The position numbers and the translations under genes are program-made. Of a stretch of DNA of 64,000 nucleotides, positions 9,124 through 17,776 are shown in pieces (the stretch's first letter is position 1; every line of letters begins with the position of its first letter). Under the pieces are notes generated by a model that ran no database searches, was not told where the DNA came from, and saw nothing but the letters and a program-made list of their open reading frames with translations. Location of the stretch: contig JABFGC010000001.1 in assembly GCA_013112685.1 (NCBI GenBank), positions 682,001-746,000 of the forward strand. Direction: 5' to 3'. This stretch comes from Chloroflexota bacterium. GTDB taxonomy: Bacteria > Chloroflexota > Anaerolineae > Anaerolineales > Villigracilaceae.

Positions 9124-9246
9124 ACTGACGTTACGCAGTTAAGCCCTTTTCTTACCGCCAAGGCGCCAAGAACGCCAAGAGGAGAGTAAAAGGCGTAAAA
9201 AAACTTGGCGACATGGCGTCTTGGCGGTTTACTGCGTAAGGTGAGT
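9124..9246. mobile_element. Palindromic element with ACTGACGTTACGCAG / CTGCGTAAGGTGAGT ends
   Basis: Imperfect terminal inverted repeats flank a core with CGCCAAGGCGCCAAG-type inverted sequence. A TTAATG repeat lies at both borders (9118-9123 and 9246-9251). A sibling with the same ends but a different core sits inside the MITE at 25351-25436. Confidence 0.6.
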
Positions 9247-9249
9247 TAA

Positions 9250-9258
9250 TGATATACT
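9250..9258 (+). promoter_or_regulatory. Extended -10 promoter of dnaN
   Basis: TG-A-TATACT directly after the palindromic element, about 30 bp before the dnaN ATG. No good -35 is visible, as expected for an extended -10. The same TGATATACT occurs before the HU-like gene at 51076-51084. Confidence 0.5.
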
Positions 9259-9289
9259 CTTGAAAAATTCCGATTCGAGGCGATGAACC

Positions 9290-10423
9290 ATGAGAGTAAC
9301 AGTCCTTCAAGAGAACCTTGCCCGCGGTTTGAGTATTGTTTCGCGCGCCGTGTCGCCGCGCAGTACTTTGCCTGTTTTGTCGAACGTCCTGATCGCCACC
9401 GATGAAGGACGTTTGCGTCTTTCCGCCACGAATCTCGAATTGGGAATCACGTGCTGGATCCCGGCGCGCATTGACGAGAACGGTTCGACGACCGTTCCCT
9501 CGCGCACTTTCTCGGACCTGGTGAATACGCTGCCCGGAGACCAGGTGCAGTTGTCGCTGGATGTGAAAACTCAGACCCTGCATTTAAAAAGCGGTTCATC
9601 GAACAACGACATCAAGTGCATTGACGCGCAGGAGTTCCCGCCGCTGTCCACGCCGGAAATGCAGGGTGCGGTGCAGTTGAACGTGGCGGACTTCAAGGAA
9701 ATGATCCAGCAGGTGGCGTTCGCGGCTTCGACCGACGAAGCCCGCCCCGTGCTGATGGGCGTGTTGATGAACGTCGAGAAGGACAAGGTCACGATGGCGG
9801 CGGCGGATGGGTTCCGTCTTTCGGTGCGCAAGGCTCAACTGGCGCAGGCGGTTCCGTGACCGATCAACATCATCATCCCCGCCCGGGCGTTGAATGAACT
9901 GGCGCGCGTCGCCCACGACCCGGAAGAGCCGATCTACATGGTGGTGCCCAAGCAGCGCGGACAAGTACTCTTCCGCGTGAAGGATGTGGAGGTCGTCTCA
10001 CAGTTGATCGAAGGCACGTTCCCGGATTACCACCAGATCATTCCGCGCAGTTACAAATCGCGCACGCTGGTTTCCACGGCGGCGTTGCTCAAAGCCTGTA
10101 AACAGGCGGAGATCTTTGCGCGCGAAGGCTCGAACGTGGCGCGGCTGGATATCAAGCAATCCAACGGCGAGATGCAGCCCAGCGAAGTGGAAATCTCGGC
10201 AACCTCCGAAGAGACCGGCAAGAACGAAACCATCGTGGAGGCAACCGTGGACGGCGGCGGCGTATTGATTGCCTTCAACGTCAAGTTCCTGCGCGAGGCG
10301 CTGGAGGTCATCAAGACGCCGAACGTGGCGTTGGAAATGACCGCCCCCAACGCGCCCGGCGTGGTCAAGCCGGTGGGCGATGACAACTTCCTGCACGTCA
10401 TCATGCCGATGCACCTGGGGTAA
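9290..10423 (+). CDS. dnaN: DNA polymerase III beta clamp with an in-frame TGA
   Basis: Sliding clamp, 377 codons. The first part begins MRVTVLQENLARGLSIVSRAV and includes TLPVLSNVLI and ADGFRLSVRKAQL. The second part has NIIIPARALNELARVA and ends in the clamp-typical HVIMPMHL. The two halves lie in the same frame, separated only by a TGA at 9857-9859 (context GTT CCG TGA CCG ATC AAC). The clamp is essential, so a substitution error is the simplest reading. Read-through and true inactivation with a second dnaN elsewhere are alternatives. Confidence 0.9.
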
Positions 10424-10438
10424 ACTGAAATGAACGAA

Positions 10439-10469
10439 TCCGCCAGAGCAATGTCTCTGGCGGATTTTT
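10439..10469 (+). terminator. Rho-independent terminator after dnaN
   Basis: TCCGCCAGAG and CTCTGGCGGA arms with a 6-nt loop and TTTTT, 15 bp after the dnaN stop. Confidence 0.85.
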
Positions 10470-10485
10470 GTTATAGAATCACAAC

Positions 10486-10530
10486 ATGACTTCCCTGGTC
10501 GTTTGGCATGTAAAAGCGAGCCTCCCATGA
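10486..10530 (+). CDS. 14-aa upstream ORF coupled to the PEP-binding gene
   Basis: ATG at 10486 begins 7 nt after a TAGAAT box (10474-10479), so the message could be leaderless. The ORF (MTSLVVWHVKASLP) ends in a TGA that overlaps the ATG at 10527 as ATGA, a classic coupling arrangement. The downstream start has no convincing Shine-Dalgarno sequence of its own, which supports coupling. It could also be chance. Confidence 0.4.
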   Translation: MTSLVVWHVKASLP

Positions 10531-12908
10531 CCTTCCCCGGTAATTCCGCCGACAACGCCATCAAGATTCTGCTCGCCCTGAGTCAATATCCCATTTTGAG
10601 CAGGCGCATCCGTCACTACATGCGCAAGGCGTTGTTCGCGCGCGGCATCATTACAAAGTCCGCTTTCGATGCGGAAGCCCGCCAAAAAGCCATCGAGTCG
10701 CAGGCGCGCGAGGGGTTGCACAACCCGTACGAGGAGGAGAGGTCGGATGTATGGGAGGAACGGTTGCTGCGCGTGCGCGATTCGTTGACGGATTTTTATT
10801 TCGCGTACAACCTGCCTTATTCCGAGTTCGAGAACATCGTCCGCAGGATGCTGGCGGAACGCGGCAGGGCGGAAGCCGACCTGGAATTCATCTGGTTCAA
10901 TCCCGAACTCGCACCGCAGGATATGCTCTTCGAGCAGGCGGAGATGATCGAAGCCATGCCCCCGCGGGAGCGCGAAAAGTACGAGGCGCGTTTGCAGGAA
11001 TTGAAAGCCGTGCTCATCCGCACCATGATCAGCGACCAGTTGAAATACATCAAGATCGCGCGCCAGTGGTTCAAAGTGGAGGATTTGCGCGACATCCGCA
11101 TGCGCAAGATTGGCGGCGGGAAGATCGGCGGCAAGGCGGCGGGTATGTTGCTCGCCATGCGCGTGCTCAGGGAAACCGCTCCGCCGGAAATCCGCGACCG
11201 TTTCCGTTTGCCGGTTTCCTATTATCTCGGCTCGGATGTATTCTATAACTTCCTCACGTTCAACGAACTGGTGCATTGGAACGACCAGAAGTACAAGACC
11301 GAAGACCAGATGCGCGCGGATTATCCCAAGTTGTGCAGGGATTTTTCTAGGGGACAGTTCCCAGCCGAAATCATCGAGAACCTCGACCACGTCCTCATGG
11401 GGGTACGCGACCGTCCGTTGATCGTCCGCTCATCGAGTTTGCTCGAAGATAATTTTGGAACCTCCTTTGCCGGGAAATATGAAAGCGTCTTTTTACCCAA
11501 CCGGGGAGGGCACGACCAGCGCCTTTCCGCGTTGACCCAAGCCATTTCGAAAATCTACGCCAGCGTCCTGCATCCCGATGCGCTGATGTACCGTCATCAC
11601 AAAGACCTGGCGGATTACGACGAACGAATCGGCATCCTCATCCAAATTGTGGAAGGCGAGCCGTTTGGACAGTATTACTTCCCCCACGCGGCGGGAGTCG
11701 CGTTCAGCCGCAATCTATACCGCTGGTCGCCGCAGATCAAACAGGACGAAGGCTTTCTGCGTCTCGTCTGGGGGTTGGGCACGCGCGCCGTGGACATGCT
11801 TGCAGACGATTATCCGCGTCTCGTGGCGCTCAGTCATCCGCGCGTTCATTCCTCGTCGGATGTCCGCACCATCAAGCGCTACTCCCAGCAATACGTGGAT
11901 GCAATTGACCTTGAAGGGAATGCCTTTGTCACGGTCCCCGTACGCGGGATTTTGGATGCGGATTACGCGCCTCTGCGTTACATTGCCCAGGTGGAGGATG
12001 AAGGCAGTCTGACGCCGATTCGATCCCGCCTCGCGCCGCTGGAAAAGATGGTCATCACCTTCGACGGCTTGCTCGCCCGAACGCCGTTTACCGCTTCCAT
12101 GCGCGCTGCGCTATCCCTGCTCGAAACGCATTACGGCTCTCCTGTGGATACCGAGTTCACCGTGCGCATCACCAATCCCGACGATCAGCCCGATGTGGAG
12201 ATCACGCTCCTTCAGTGCCGCCCGCAAAGTCATATTCAGGAAGCGAATGATGTACAGATCCCCGTTGATTTGCACGAAGAGAATATCATCTTCTCCTCGC
12301 ATACCATGGTACCGCATGGCGCCGTGGAAGGAATTCGCTACGTTCTTTTCGTTCCATCTGAGGGATATTTCCGTCTTGAATCGCAGGATGAGCGCGCGCA
12401 GCTGGAGCGCGCCATCGGTCAACTCAACTCTGCGCTCAAGGATGAAACCTTTATTGCAGTCGGTCCCGGACGTTGGGGCACATCCACGCCGGATCTTGGC
12501 GTTCACGTCGCCTACAGCGATATTTACAATGCGCGCGCATTGGTCGAACTCGCCGGTGCAGAGGTGGGCGCTTCGCCCGAGCCTTCCTTTGGCACGCACT
12601 TCTTTCAAGACTTGATGGAAGCGAACATCTATCCGCTGGCGGTCTTTCTCGATGACGCCAATACCGTCTTCAAGCGTGATTTTTTCTACGGCGCGCCAAA
12701 CCGGCTGGCTGAATTCATCCGTGTGGAAAACCCGCGCGTATCTGCGGCGTTGAAGTTGATCGCCGTGCAGGATTATCGTCCCGGCATGCACATGAATTTA
12801 TTGATGGATGCGAACAAGAGTCGCGCCGCCGCTTTTCTGGTTGGGGAACCGCCGCCGCCGCAGGAAGAGGACGCTCTCCTCGGCTCCGCACCAACGGGGT
12901 TGGAATAA
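10527..12908 (+). CDS. PEP/pyruvate-binding (PPDK N-domain) protein without the phospho-His domain
   Basis: 793 aa. A helical N-terminal region is followed by a pyruvate-phosphate-dikinase N-terminal (ATP-grasp) domain with KIGGKAAGMLLAMRVL (glycine-rich loop), VRSSSLLEDNFGTSFAGKYES and TLLQCRPQSH at the end of the fold. The C-terminal 200 residues have GPGRWGTSTPDLGVHVAYSD. The swivelling phospho-histidine and PEP-binding barrel domains of true PEP synthase are absent, so it should not make PEP by the normal cycle. It may be a nucleotidyl or phosphotransferase of unknown substrate. Confidence 0.75.
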   Translation: MTFPGNSADNAIKILLALSQYPILSRRIRHYMRKALFARGIITKSAFDAEARQKAIESQAREGLHNPYEEERSDVWEERLLRVRDSLTDFYFAYNLPYSEFENIVRRMLAERGRAEADLEFIWFNPELAPQDMLFEQAEMIEAMPPREREKYEARLQELKAVLIRTMISDQLKYIKIARQWFKVEDLRDIRMRKIGGGKIGGKAAGMLLAMRVLRETAPPEIRDRFRLPVSYYLGSDVFYNFLTFNELVHWNDQKYKTEDQMRADYPKLCRDFSRGQFPAEIIENLDHVLMGVRDRPLIVRSSSLLEDNFGTSFAGKYESVFLPNRGGHDQRLSALTQAISKIYASVLHPDALMYRHHKDLADYDERIGILIQIVEGEPFGQYYFPHAAGVAFSRNLYRWSPQIKQDEGFLRLVWGLGTRAVDMLADDYPRLVALSHPRVHSSSDVRTIKRYSQQYVDAIDLEGNAFVTVPVRGILDADYAPLRYIAQVEDEGSLTPIRSRLAPLEKMVITFDGLLARTPFTASMRAALSLLETHYGSPVDTEFTVRITNPDDQPDVEITLLQCRPQSHIQEANDVQIPVDLHEENIIFSSHTMVPHGAVEGIRYVLFVPSEGYFRLESQDERAQLERAIGQLNSALKDETFIAVGPGRWGTSTPDLGVHVAYSDIYNARALVELAGAEVGASPEPSFGTHFFQDLMEANIYPLAVFLDDANTVFKRDFFYGAPNRLAEFIRVENPRVSAALKLIAVQDYRPGMHMNLLMDANKSRAAAFLVGEPPPPQEEDALLGSAPTGLE

Positions 12909-12941
12909 AAATTGGGCGACTCACCATCGCCCAATTTTTTA
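12909..12941. terminator. Bidirectional terminator
   Basis: AAATTGGGCGA and TCGCCCAATTT arms with a 7-nt loop, flanked by A and T runs. It serves the plus-strand PEP-binding gene and the minus-strand operon that ends at 12939. Confidence 0.85.
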
Positions 12942-13142
12942 CCTTGAAACAGAACATTTGTTCTGTTTAATTTTTCCGCCTCCCATCGGACCCGATGTCT
13001 GTTCCGCCCCATCAAGCGGATTCAGCCTGCCGGCGGGGAAAAACTTCCATGAGAGTTTGAACTTCCGTGCAAAATAAAACCCCGCCAGAATGGGAATAAG
13101 AATCATCCCCAGAGAATTGATGACGGGCATGGTTTCGAGCAT
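12939..13142 (-). pseudogene. Truncated YhfC-like intramembrane-protease fragment
   Basis: 67-codon ORF whose ATG overlaps the previous stop as TAATG, pointing to translational coupling with the DUF4177 gene. Its start (INSLGMILIPILAGFYFARKFKLSWKFF) resembles the first helix and following arm of YhfC-family membrane proteases. The sequence after FFPAG no longer fits the family and runs into the terminator. The rest of a normal 250-aa YhfC protein is missing in all frames, so this is probably a deletion remnant. The family call rests on one helix region. Confidence 0.45.
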
Positions 13143-13381
13143 TATCTCTCCTGCATAAATGTCGTTGGCATCGAGCGGCGGCGGATGGTCTCACGGGTCA
13201 ACGGGCGTTTGGCAACAAGGGTCACTTTGCCGCTGTTTTCCGGTGTGTATACATGTGTGACTTCCCAGCCCTCCTCGCCCCAGGTGTTCAACGTTTCCTC
13301 GATGGCCTCGTCCTTGGTGCCGAACATGCCTCCAATCGTCAGCACCCGGTATTCCCATTTTTGAAATTCGTTGTCGTTCAC
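13142..13381 (-). CDS. DUF4177-like small protein
   Basis: 79 aa from the GTG at 13381, which has AAAGGAGA upstream. The longer ORF back to 13480 runs through the parS-like palindrome and is less likely. The sequence FQKWEYRVLTIGG and LNTWGEEGWEVTHVY matches the short DUF4177 pattern (WEY start, then LN..G.EGWE). Cytoplasmic; function unknown. Part of the minus-strand operon below the GntR regulator. Confidence 0.7.
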   Translation of the reverse strand: MNDNEFQKWEYRVLTIGGMFGTKDEAIEETLNTWGEEGWEVTHVYTPENSGKVTLVAKRPLTRETIRRRSMPTTFMQER

Positions 13382-13394
13382 AGCAGTCTCCTTT

Positions 13395-13410
13395 CGTTTC
13401 ACGTGAAACG
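13395..13410. promoter_or_regulatory. parS-like 16-bp palindrome
   Basis: CGTTTCACGTGAAACG. The inner 14 bases equal a standard chromosomal parS core (GTTTCACGTGAAAC), the ParB-CTPase loading site. It lies between the SdpI and DUF4177 genes about 4 kb from dnaN. A one-mismatch relative lies at 15205-15218. Confidence 0.6.
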
Positions 13411-13463
13411 GCGCGTTTTGCGTTTGCTCATCCCGTTTGAGCAAAACGCGCCATCCAAGCACA

Positions 13464-14114
13464 TCACGCCTTCGTTTCACGCTGATACAACACGTACGAG
13501 TAGACGACCAGGAACAATGCCGATCCCATCAGCGGGATGAAAAACAGCCAGAAAGCAATCTCACCGCCGATAAAACTCCCCAGGATGGCGATCGCTCCCG
13601 AAAGCATGAACAAGACCGAGCCGAGGCGATGCGTTTTATCCCAGACCGAATCGCTCGAAAGAGTCCAGGGGGTGCGGATGCCGATGAAGAAGTTGCGCTT
13701 TGCCTGTCTCAGCAGGTAGCCGACAAAGAAGAACAACACCCCGAGGAATGGCAGCATGGCGGCGCTCATCTTGAAGTTCTGATAACCGAGGCTCCACGCT
13801 AGAGTCAGCCCGTGTATGTACAGCATGAAGGCGGAAATCAGCACGATGAACAGGTTGAACGCCCCGCGGAATTGCGCAATGTTCGCCTTGAGCGGGTCAA
13901 TGTTCGGGATGATGAGGAACAGCGCGAACATTCCCAGGATGACCAGCGGCATCAGAAATACACCCCAGAATTTCGGCATGTAACCGTCCACCTGGTCGTT
14001 CGCGTTCCAGTGGGATGCCATCTGGTCGGGCAGTTGATTCCATAGCAATGCACCAGCGATTACCGCAATTGCGACCATGCCCAGCACGATCATGGACGTG
14101 AGTTTTGTTGACAT
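13464..14114 (-). CDS. SdpI-family membrane protein
   Basis: 216 aa from the ATG at 14114, with AAAGGA upstream. Around six TM helices. The N-terminal DUF1648-type segment shows LPDQMASHWNANDQVDGYMPKFWG and the C-terminal SdpI segment shows KRNFFIGIRTPWTLSSDSVWDKTHRLGS. SdpI in Bacillus gives immunity to the SDP toxin and sequesters a repressor; most family members have unknown roles. No SDP toxin or ArsR-type SdpR is nearby. The gene probably belonged to a slipin-SdpI operon now split by the IS element. Confidence 0.85.
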   Translation of the reverse strand: MSTKLTSMIVLGMVAIAVIAGALLWNQLPDQMASHWNANDQVDGYMPKFWGVFLMPLVILGMFALFLIIPNIDPLKANIAQFRGAFNLFIVLISAFMLYIHGLTLAWSLGYQNFKMSAAMLPFLGVLFFFVGYLLRQAKRNFFIGIRTPWTLSSDSVWDKTHRLGSVLFMLSGAIAILGSFIGGEIAFWLFFIPLMGSALFLVVYSYVLYQRETKA

Positions 14115-14128
14115 TTTGAATTCCTTTC

Positions 14129-15189
14129 GGCTTTGGTGCATAAATCGAAAAATAGGCGCATTTCATCTATCTGGAAGCCAGACTAGGCAATCGGGCAGCT
14201 TTCAGGCATACCGAGATGGGTCATTTTATTGAGTGCCAGACAGCGGATCAAGGCTTGTGTCGTTTGGGTTTCCAGCAATCTTGCTGAAAGTCTATCACCG
14301 AAGATGATTTTCAAGCGGAACATGATGGTTTCTGCCAAAGAACGAATGTGATAGCCAGATTCTTCCTTCCATGGTTGCGAATGTGGCGTAGATTTTCGTC
14401 GCGTTTATGACGTTCTTCCTTTGAGTTGCCATGCTTGCCAAATATGGGCGTTCTTGCGCGGCGGGATTAGGATATCCACATCGGGTGAATGTTCATTGAG
14501 TGCCTTGTATACTTTACGTTTGTCATAGGCTCCATCGCCGGCACACGAGAGCAGGGCTTCTTCAATTTGCTCCAACATCTCCATCACCACGGCGTCGTCA
14601 CTGACGCTGTTTTCCGTGAGTGCCACCGCCAGAATTTCGCCTGTATCGGGATTGCCGCCCAGATGCAATTTACGCCAGGTCCGTCGCTTGGAATAGCCGT
14701 GTTTGCGAACCTTCCACTCGCCTTCGCCATAAATCTTCAGACCTGTGCTATCCAAAACGATGTTCAGACTGCCACTGCTTTTCTTCGGCAAGTTCACTTT
14801 CAACGTTGCACCCCGTTTGGAAAGCGTGGAATGGTCAGGCACAGGCAAATGAATATCCAACATCGCAAACACAGAGCGCACGAAACCCTCCACGCTGCGA
14901 TTGGTCAGATGAAACACTTCCTTGATCGTCAGCATGATTTCAATGGCTTTGTCGCTGTAGTCAAACTGACTGCCGCGCTGCTTCTCGCCCGCATACAGCC
15001 AGGTTTGCTCAAAGTCGTCCGACAACCAGAATGTGATCGAACCTCGTTGGATCAATGCTTTCTCATACTCCGACCAGTTCTGGACACGATATAATGTCTT
15101 CCGGCGCGAGGATGGCTTTGATGGTTTAGGCATAAACCCAAAGTTACATGCTCGCGCCCCTTTTGTCTAGCCTTTCATGCACCAAAGCC
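14129..15189. mobile_element. IS5-family, IS903-group insertion sequence (1061 bp)
   Basis: Terminal inverted repeats GGCTTTGGTGCAT (14129-14141) and its complement (15177-15189) resemble the IS903 end GGCTTTGTTGAATAAATC. The left end goes on with AAATCG as IS903 does. A perfect 9-bp target duplication ATTCCTTTC flanks it (14120-14128 and 15190-15198); 9 bp is the IS903-group size. Length also fits. The insertion hit the Shine-Dalgarno region of sdpI, and the duplication restored it. Confidence 0.9.
14183..15133 (-). CDS. IS903-group transposase, frame disrupted near its 3' end
   Basis: DDE transposase, about 316 codons. The N-terminal part has NWSEYEKALIQRGSITFWL and the DDE core shows VLDSTGLKIYGEGEW (first D), GDGAYD (second D) and the ESGYHIRSLAETIMFRLK region with the catalytic E. 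The frame runs from 15133 to a TAA near 14408. The next segment (ERHKRDENLRHIRNHGRK) is in the +1 frame, and the last one returns to the original frame and stops at 14183. Two compensating single-base shifts suggest sequence error or recent inactivation. Confidence 0.8.
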
Positions 15190-15204
15190 ATTCCTTTCTA
15201 AAAC

Positions 15205-15218
15205 GTTTCACATGGAAC
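15205..15218. promoter_or_regulatory. Second parS-like site (one mismatch)
   Basis: On the minus strand GTTCCATGTGAAAC, which differs from the Bacillus-type parS core GTTCCACGTGAAAC at one base. It overlaps the slipin stop codon by one base. Confidence 0.4.
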
Positions 15219-16150
15219 TATTTTTCCTTCGGCAGATTGTTCTGCGCCAGCGAGACCATGCCGCTCAGCCCGCCGAGATTCATCGTATCTATCGCGGAGG
15301 ACGGCACGATGACCAGCGCGCCTTTTTCCTTCAAGCCTTCGAAGAGCATGTTCATTGCGCGCAGGTGCAGGGCGGTTGGGTTGTCAACGTACGCCTGCGA
15401 AGCCTCGGCGAAGGATGCGGCAATCTGCTTCTCCGATTCACCGAGGATCACGCGCGCCTGACGCTCGCGCTCCGCCTGCGCCTGGCGGGACATGGCATCC
15501 TCCAAATCCTGCGGGATGACGATGTCGCGGATTTCGACCGACTGCACGGTGACGCCCCAGGGCGTAGTGCGCTCGTCAATCACAGCCTGCAACTCCTTGT
15601 CAATGGCGCTGCGCCCGACCAGAATATCCGCCAGCATCTTCTTGCCGATGATGTCGCGCAACGCGGTCTGCGCGGCCCAGTCCACGGCGGCGCGGTAATC
15701 TTCCACTTCCAGCGCGGCTTTCTCGGCGTCCCACACGACCCAGAACAACACGGCATCCACATCCACCGGCACAGTATCCTTCGTCAGCGTTTTCTGCGCG
15801 GCGAACGGTGTCACCATCACACGGTGGTCAATCCACGACGGCGTGGTATCCACGATGGGAATGATCCAGAACAAGCCGGGACCCCTCAACCCGCGAAACT
15901 TTCCGAGGCGCAGCACCACGACCTTTTGCCATTGTGAAGCAACCTTGATGGCAAACAGAAGATATGTGCCAATCAACGTCCAGCCGACGACCCAAAAGCC
16001 AAGCATGGCGTCGGAGAATCTTCCATCGCCGAGGATCGCTCCGAGAGTTGCGATGACCAGACATACTCCGAACAGCGAAGCCGCGATTGGCGGAATGTGC
16101 TGGTCATCCTTCTTACTTTTTGCAAGCGACTTTAGAAATTTGGTGTTCAT
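15218..16150 (-). CDS. SPFH/stomatin (slipin) membrane protein
   Basis: 310 aa. Two N-terminal TM segments (residues about 22-72) precede an SPFH domain with KVVVLRLGKFRGLRGPGLFWIIPIVD, the alanine-rich AERERQARVILGESEKQIAASF helix and a C-terminal IDTMN segment. Slipins form membrane rings or scaffolds and often pair with an NfeD protease partner; none is seen here. It follows the GntR gene after 25 bp, so it is probably the main product of that regulated operon. Confidence 0.88.
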   Translation of the reverse strand: MNTKFLKSLAKSKKDDQHIPPIAASLFGVCLVIATLGAILGDGRFSDAMLGFWVVGWTLIGTYLLFAIKVASQWQKVVVLRLGKFRGLRGPGLFWIIPIVDTTPSWIDHRVMVTPFAAQKTLTKDTVPVDVDAVLFWVVWDAEKAALEVEDYRAAVDWAAQTALRDIIGKKMLADILVGRSAIDKELQAVIDERTTPWGVTVQSVEIRDIVIPQDLEDAMSRQAQAERERQARVILGESEKQIAASFAEASQAYVDNPTALHLRAMNMLFEGLKEKGALVIVPSSAIDTMNLGGLSGMVSLAQNNLPKEK

Positions 16151-16175
16151 TTTTTACATGCTCCTGATTTACGAA

Positions 16176-16595
16176 TTAATTCTGATCGTCGGTTTTCGCA
16201 TCTTTCCACGACTTCAATCTGTCTCTAACCATCTGACTGACTTCACGCTCCGAGAATCCCAGCCGAAGCGCTTCGCCAATGAAACGGTCCGCCAATTCGC
16301 GCAGAGATTCGCTCCGTAACGTTTCGGTCACATCCGGCGGCGGGATTTCGGTGATGTACGTCCCGCGCCCTTGCTGGGTGGAAATGATGCGGGCTTCGTC
16401 CAAAATGCGATAGGCGCGCGCCACCGTGTTGAAATTGACCCGCAACTCCGATGCCAGCGCACGCACGGTGGGCAGTTGGTCGCCGGGTTTGAGAATTCCA
16501 TTTACCAGCTGGCTTTGAATCTGGTTGACGATTTGGGTGTAAATGGGCAAGCCGGAACGGAAATCGAGTTGCAGGGTGAGATTCTTTTCAGCCAT
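16176..16595 (-). CDS. GntR-family (YtrA-type) transcriptional repressor
   Basis: 139 aa. The winged-helix DNA-binding domain is clear: SGLPIYTQIVNQIQSQLVNG, GDQLPTVRALASELRVNFNTVARAYRILD and QQGRGTYI. It is followed by only a short C-terminal tail, which is characteristic of the YtrA subgroup. First gene of the operon with slipin, SdpI and DUF4177. Likely autoregulated through an operator overlapping its promoter. Confidence 0.88.
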   Translation of the reverse strand: MAEKNLTLQLDFRSGLPIYTQIVNQIQSQLVNGILKPGDQLPTVRALASELRVNFNTVARAYRILDEARIISTQQGRGTYITEIPPPDVTETLRSESLRELADRFIGEALRLGFSEREVSQMVRDRLKSWKDAKTDDQN

Positions 16596-16605
16596 AGGTT
16601 TCTTT

Positions 16606-16661
16606 TGATTGTACTAATTGTATCATTGTATACATTGTAGCACCGAAACTGGATTTGTCAA
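16606..16661 (-). promoter_or_regulatory. Promoter and operator of the GntR-slipin operon
   Basis: On the minus strand TTGACA (16661-16656), 16-bp spacer, TACAAT (16639-16634). From the -10 across the start point lie repeated GTATACAAT, GATACAAT and AGTACAAT half-sites. These resemble YtrA-type operators and fit autorepression. Confidence 0.65.
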
Positions 16662-16818
16662 GCGGGCGCATACCCTCCTCCAGGGTGGATTCTGCCCGAA
16701 GCGCAGAAGCAGTTCCCAGGTCCGGGATGAGGCGCGGCGCGCTTATAGTCCTCTTATGATTTGCAAATAATCCGCATGGTAGAATGTATTCGCAATCAAT
16801 AAAGGAGTAAATAAAAAT

Positions 16819-17705
16819 ATGGAAGCAAAGACCGGCACTCGGATTGAGAAAAAAGGTTTAGCGCAAATGTTGAAAGGCGGCGTCATCATGGATGTGGTGA
16901 ACGCCGAACAAGCCAGGATCGCGGAAGACGCGGGCGCGTGCGCCGTGATGGCGTTGGAGCGTGTGCCTGCCGACATCCGCGCGAACGGCGGTGTGGCGCG
17001 CATGTCCGACCCCGACATGATCCTGAAGATCATGGATGCGGTGACGATCCCCGTCATGGCGAAGTGCCGCATCGGTCATTTTGTGGAAGCGCAGATTCTG
17101 GAAGCCATCGGCGTGGACTACATTGACGAGTCCGAAGTGCTGACCCCTGCGGATGAAGAACATCACATTTTGAAGCATAACTTAAAGTGCCGTTCGTGTG
17201 CGGATGCCGCAACCTCGGCGAAGCCCTGCGGCGCATCGGCGAAGGCGCGGCGATGATCCGCACCAAAGGCGAGGCAGGGACAGGCGACGTGGTGGAAGCC
17301 GTGCGCCATGCCCGCACCGTGATTGGCGCGATCCGCCAGTTGACGACGATGAGCGATGAAGAACTGATGACCTTTGCCAAGAATAACGGCGCGCCCTATG
17401 AACTGGTGAAGGAGACGAAGGAACTTGGGCGCCTGCCTGTAGTGAACTTTGCGGCGGGCGGCGTGGCGACCCCGGCGGATGCGGCGTTGATGATGCGGCT
17501 CGGCGTGGACGGCGTGTTCGTCGGCTCGGGCATTTTCAAAAGCGGCGACCCCGCCAAGCGCGCGCAAGCCATCGTCAAAGCGGTGACGCATTACCAGGAT
17601 GCCTCCATCCTCGCGGAGGCGAGCAAGAACCTTGGCGAAGCGATGGTGGGACGCAACGTCTCGCAGATGCCCGAAGCGGAAAAGATCGCAGGACGCGGTT
17701 GGTAG
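16819..17705 (+). CDS. pdxS: Pyridoxal 5'-phosphate synthase lyase subunit (one frameshift)
   Basis: PdxS makes PLP from ribose 5-phosphate, glyceraldehyde 3-phosphate and ammonia delivered by PdxT. The ATG at 16819 follows AAAGGAGT. Motifs are [36 protein letters not shown] and [11 protein letters not shown], which holds an active-site Lys; the barrel ends with [18 protein letters not shown]. The frame breaks near 17185, where [13 protein letters not shown] is encoded with one base missing (TTAAAG for TTCAAAG). Repaired length is about 296 aa, normal. pdxT follows after 71 bp. Confidence 0.93.
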
Positions 17706-17776
17706 GTTAGATAATTAGAGAATAGAAAATGGTTCTTTCTACTTTCTCTACTCTCTAATCACTATTCTCTGCTATC

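Noticed and set aside
9250..10423. Replication origin next to dnaN
   Set aside because: No dnaA gene and no cluster of TTATCCACA-type boxes is visible. Only isolated partial matches occur, such as near 18620.
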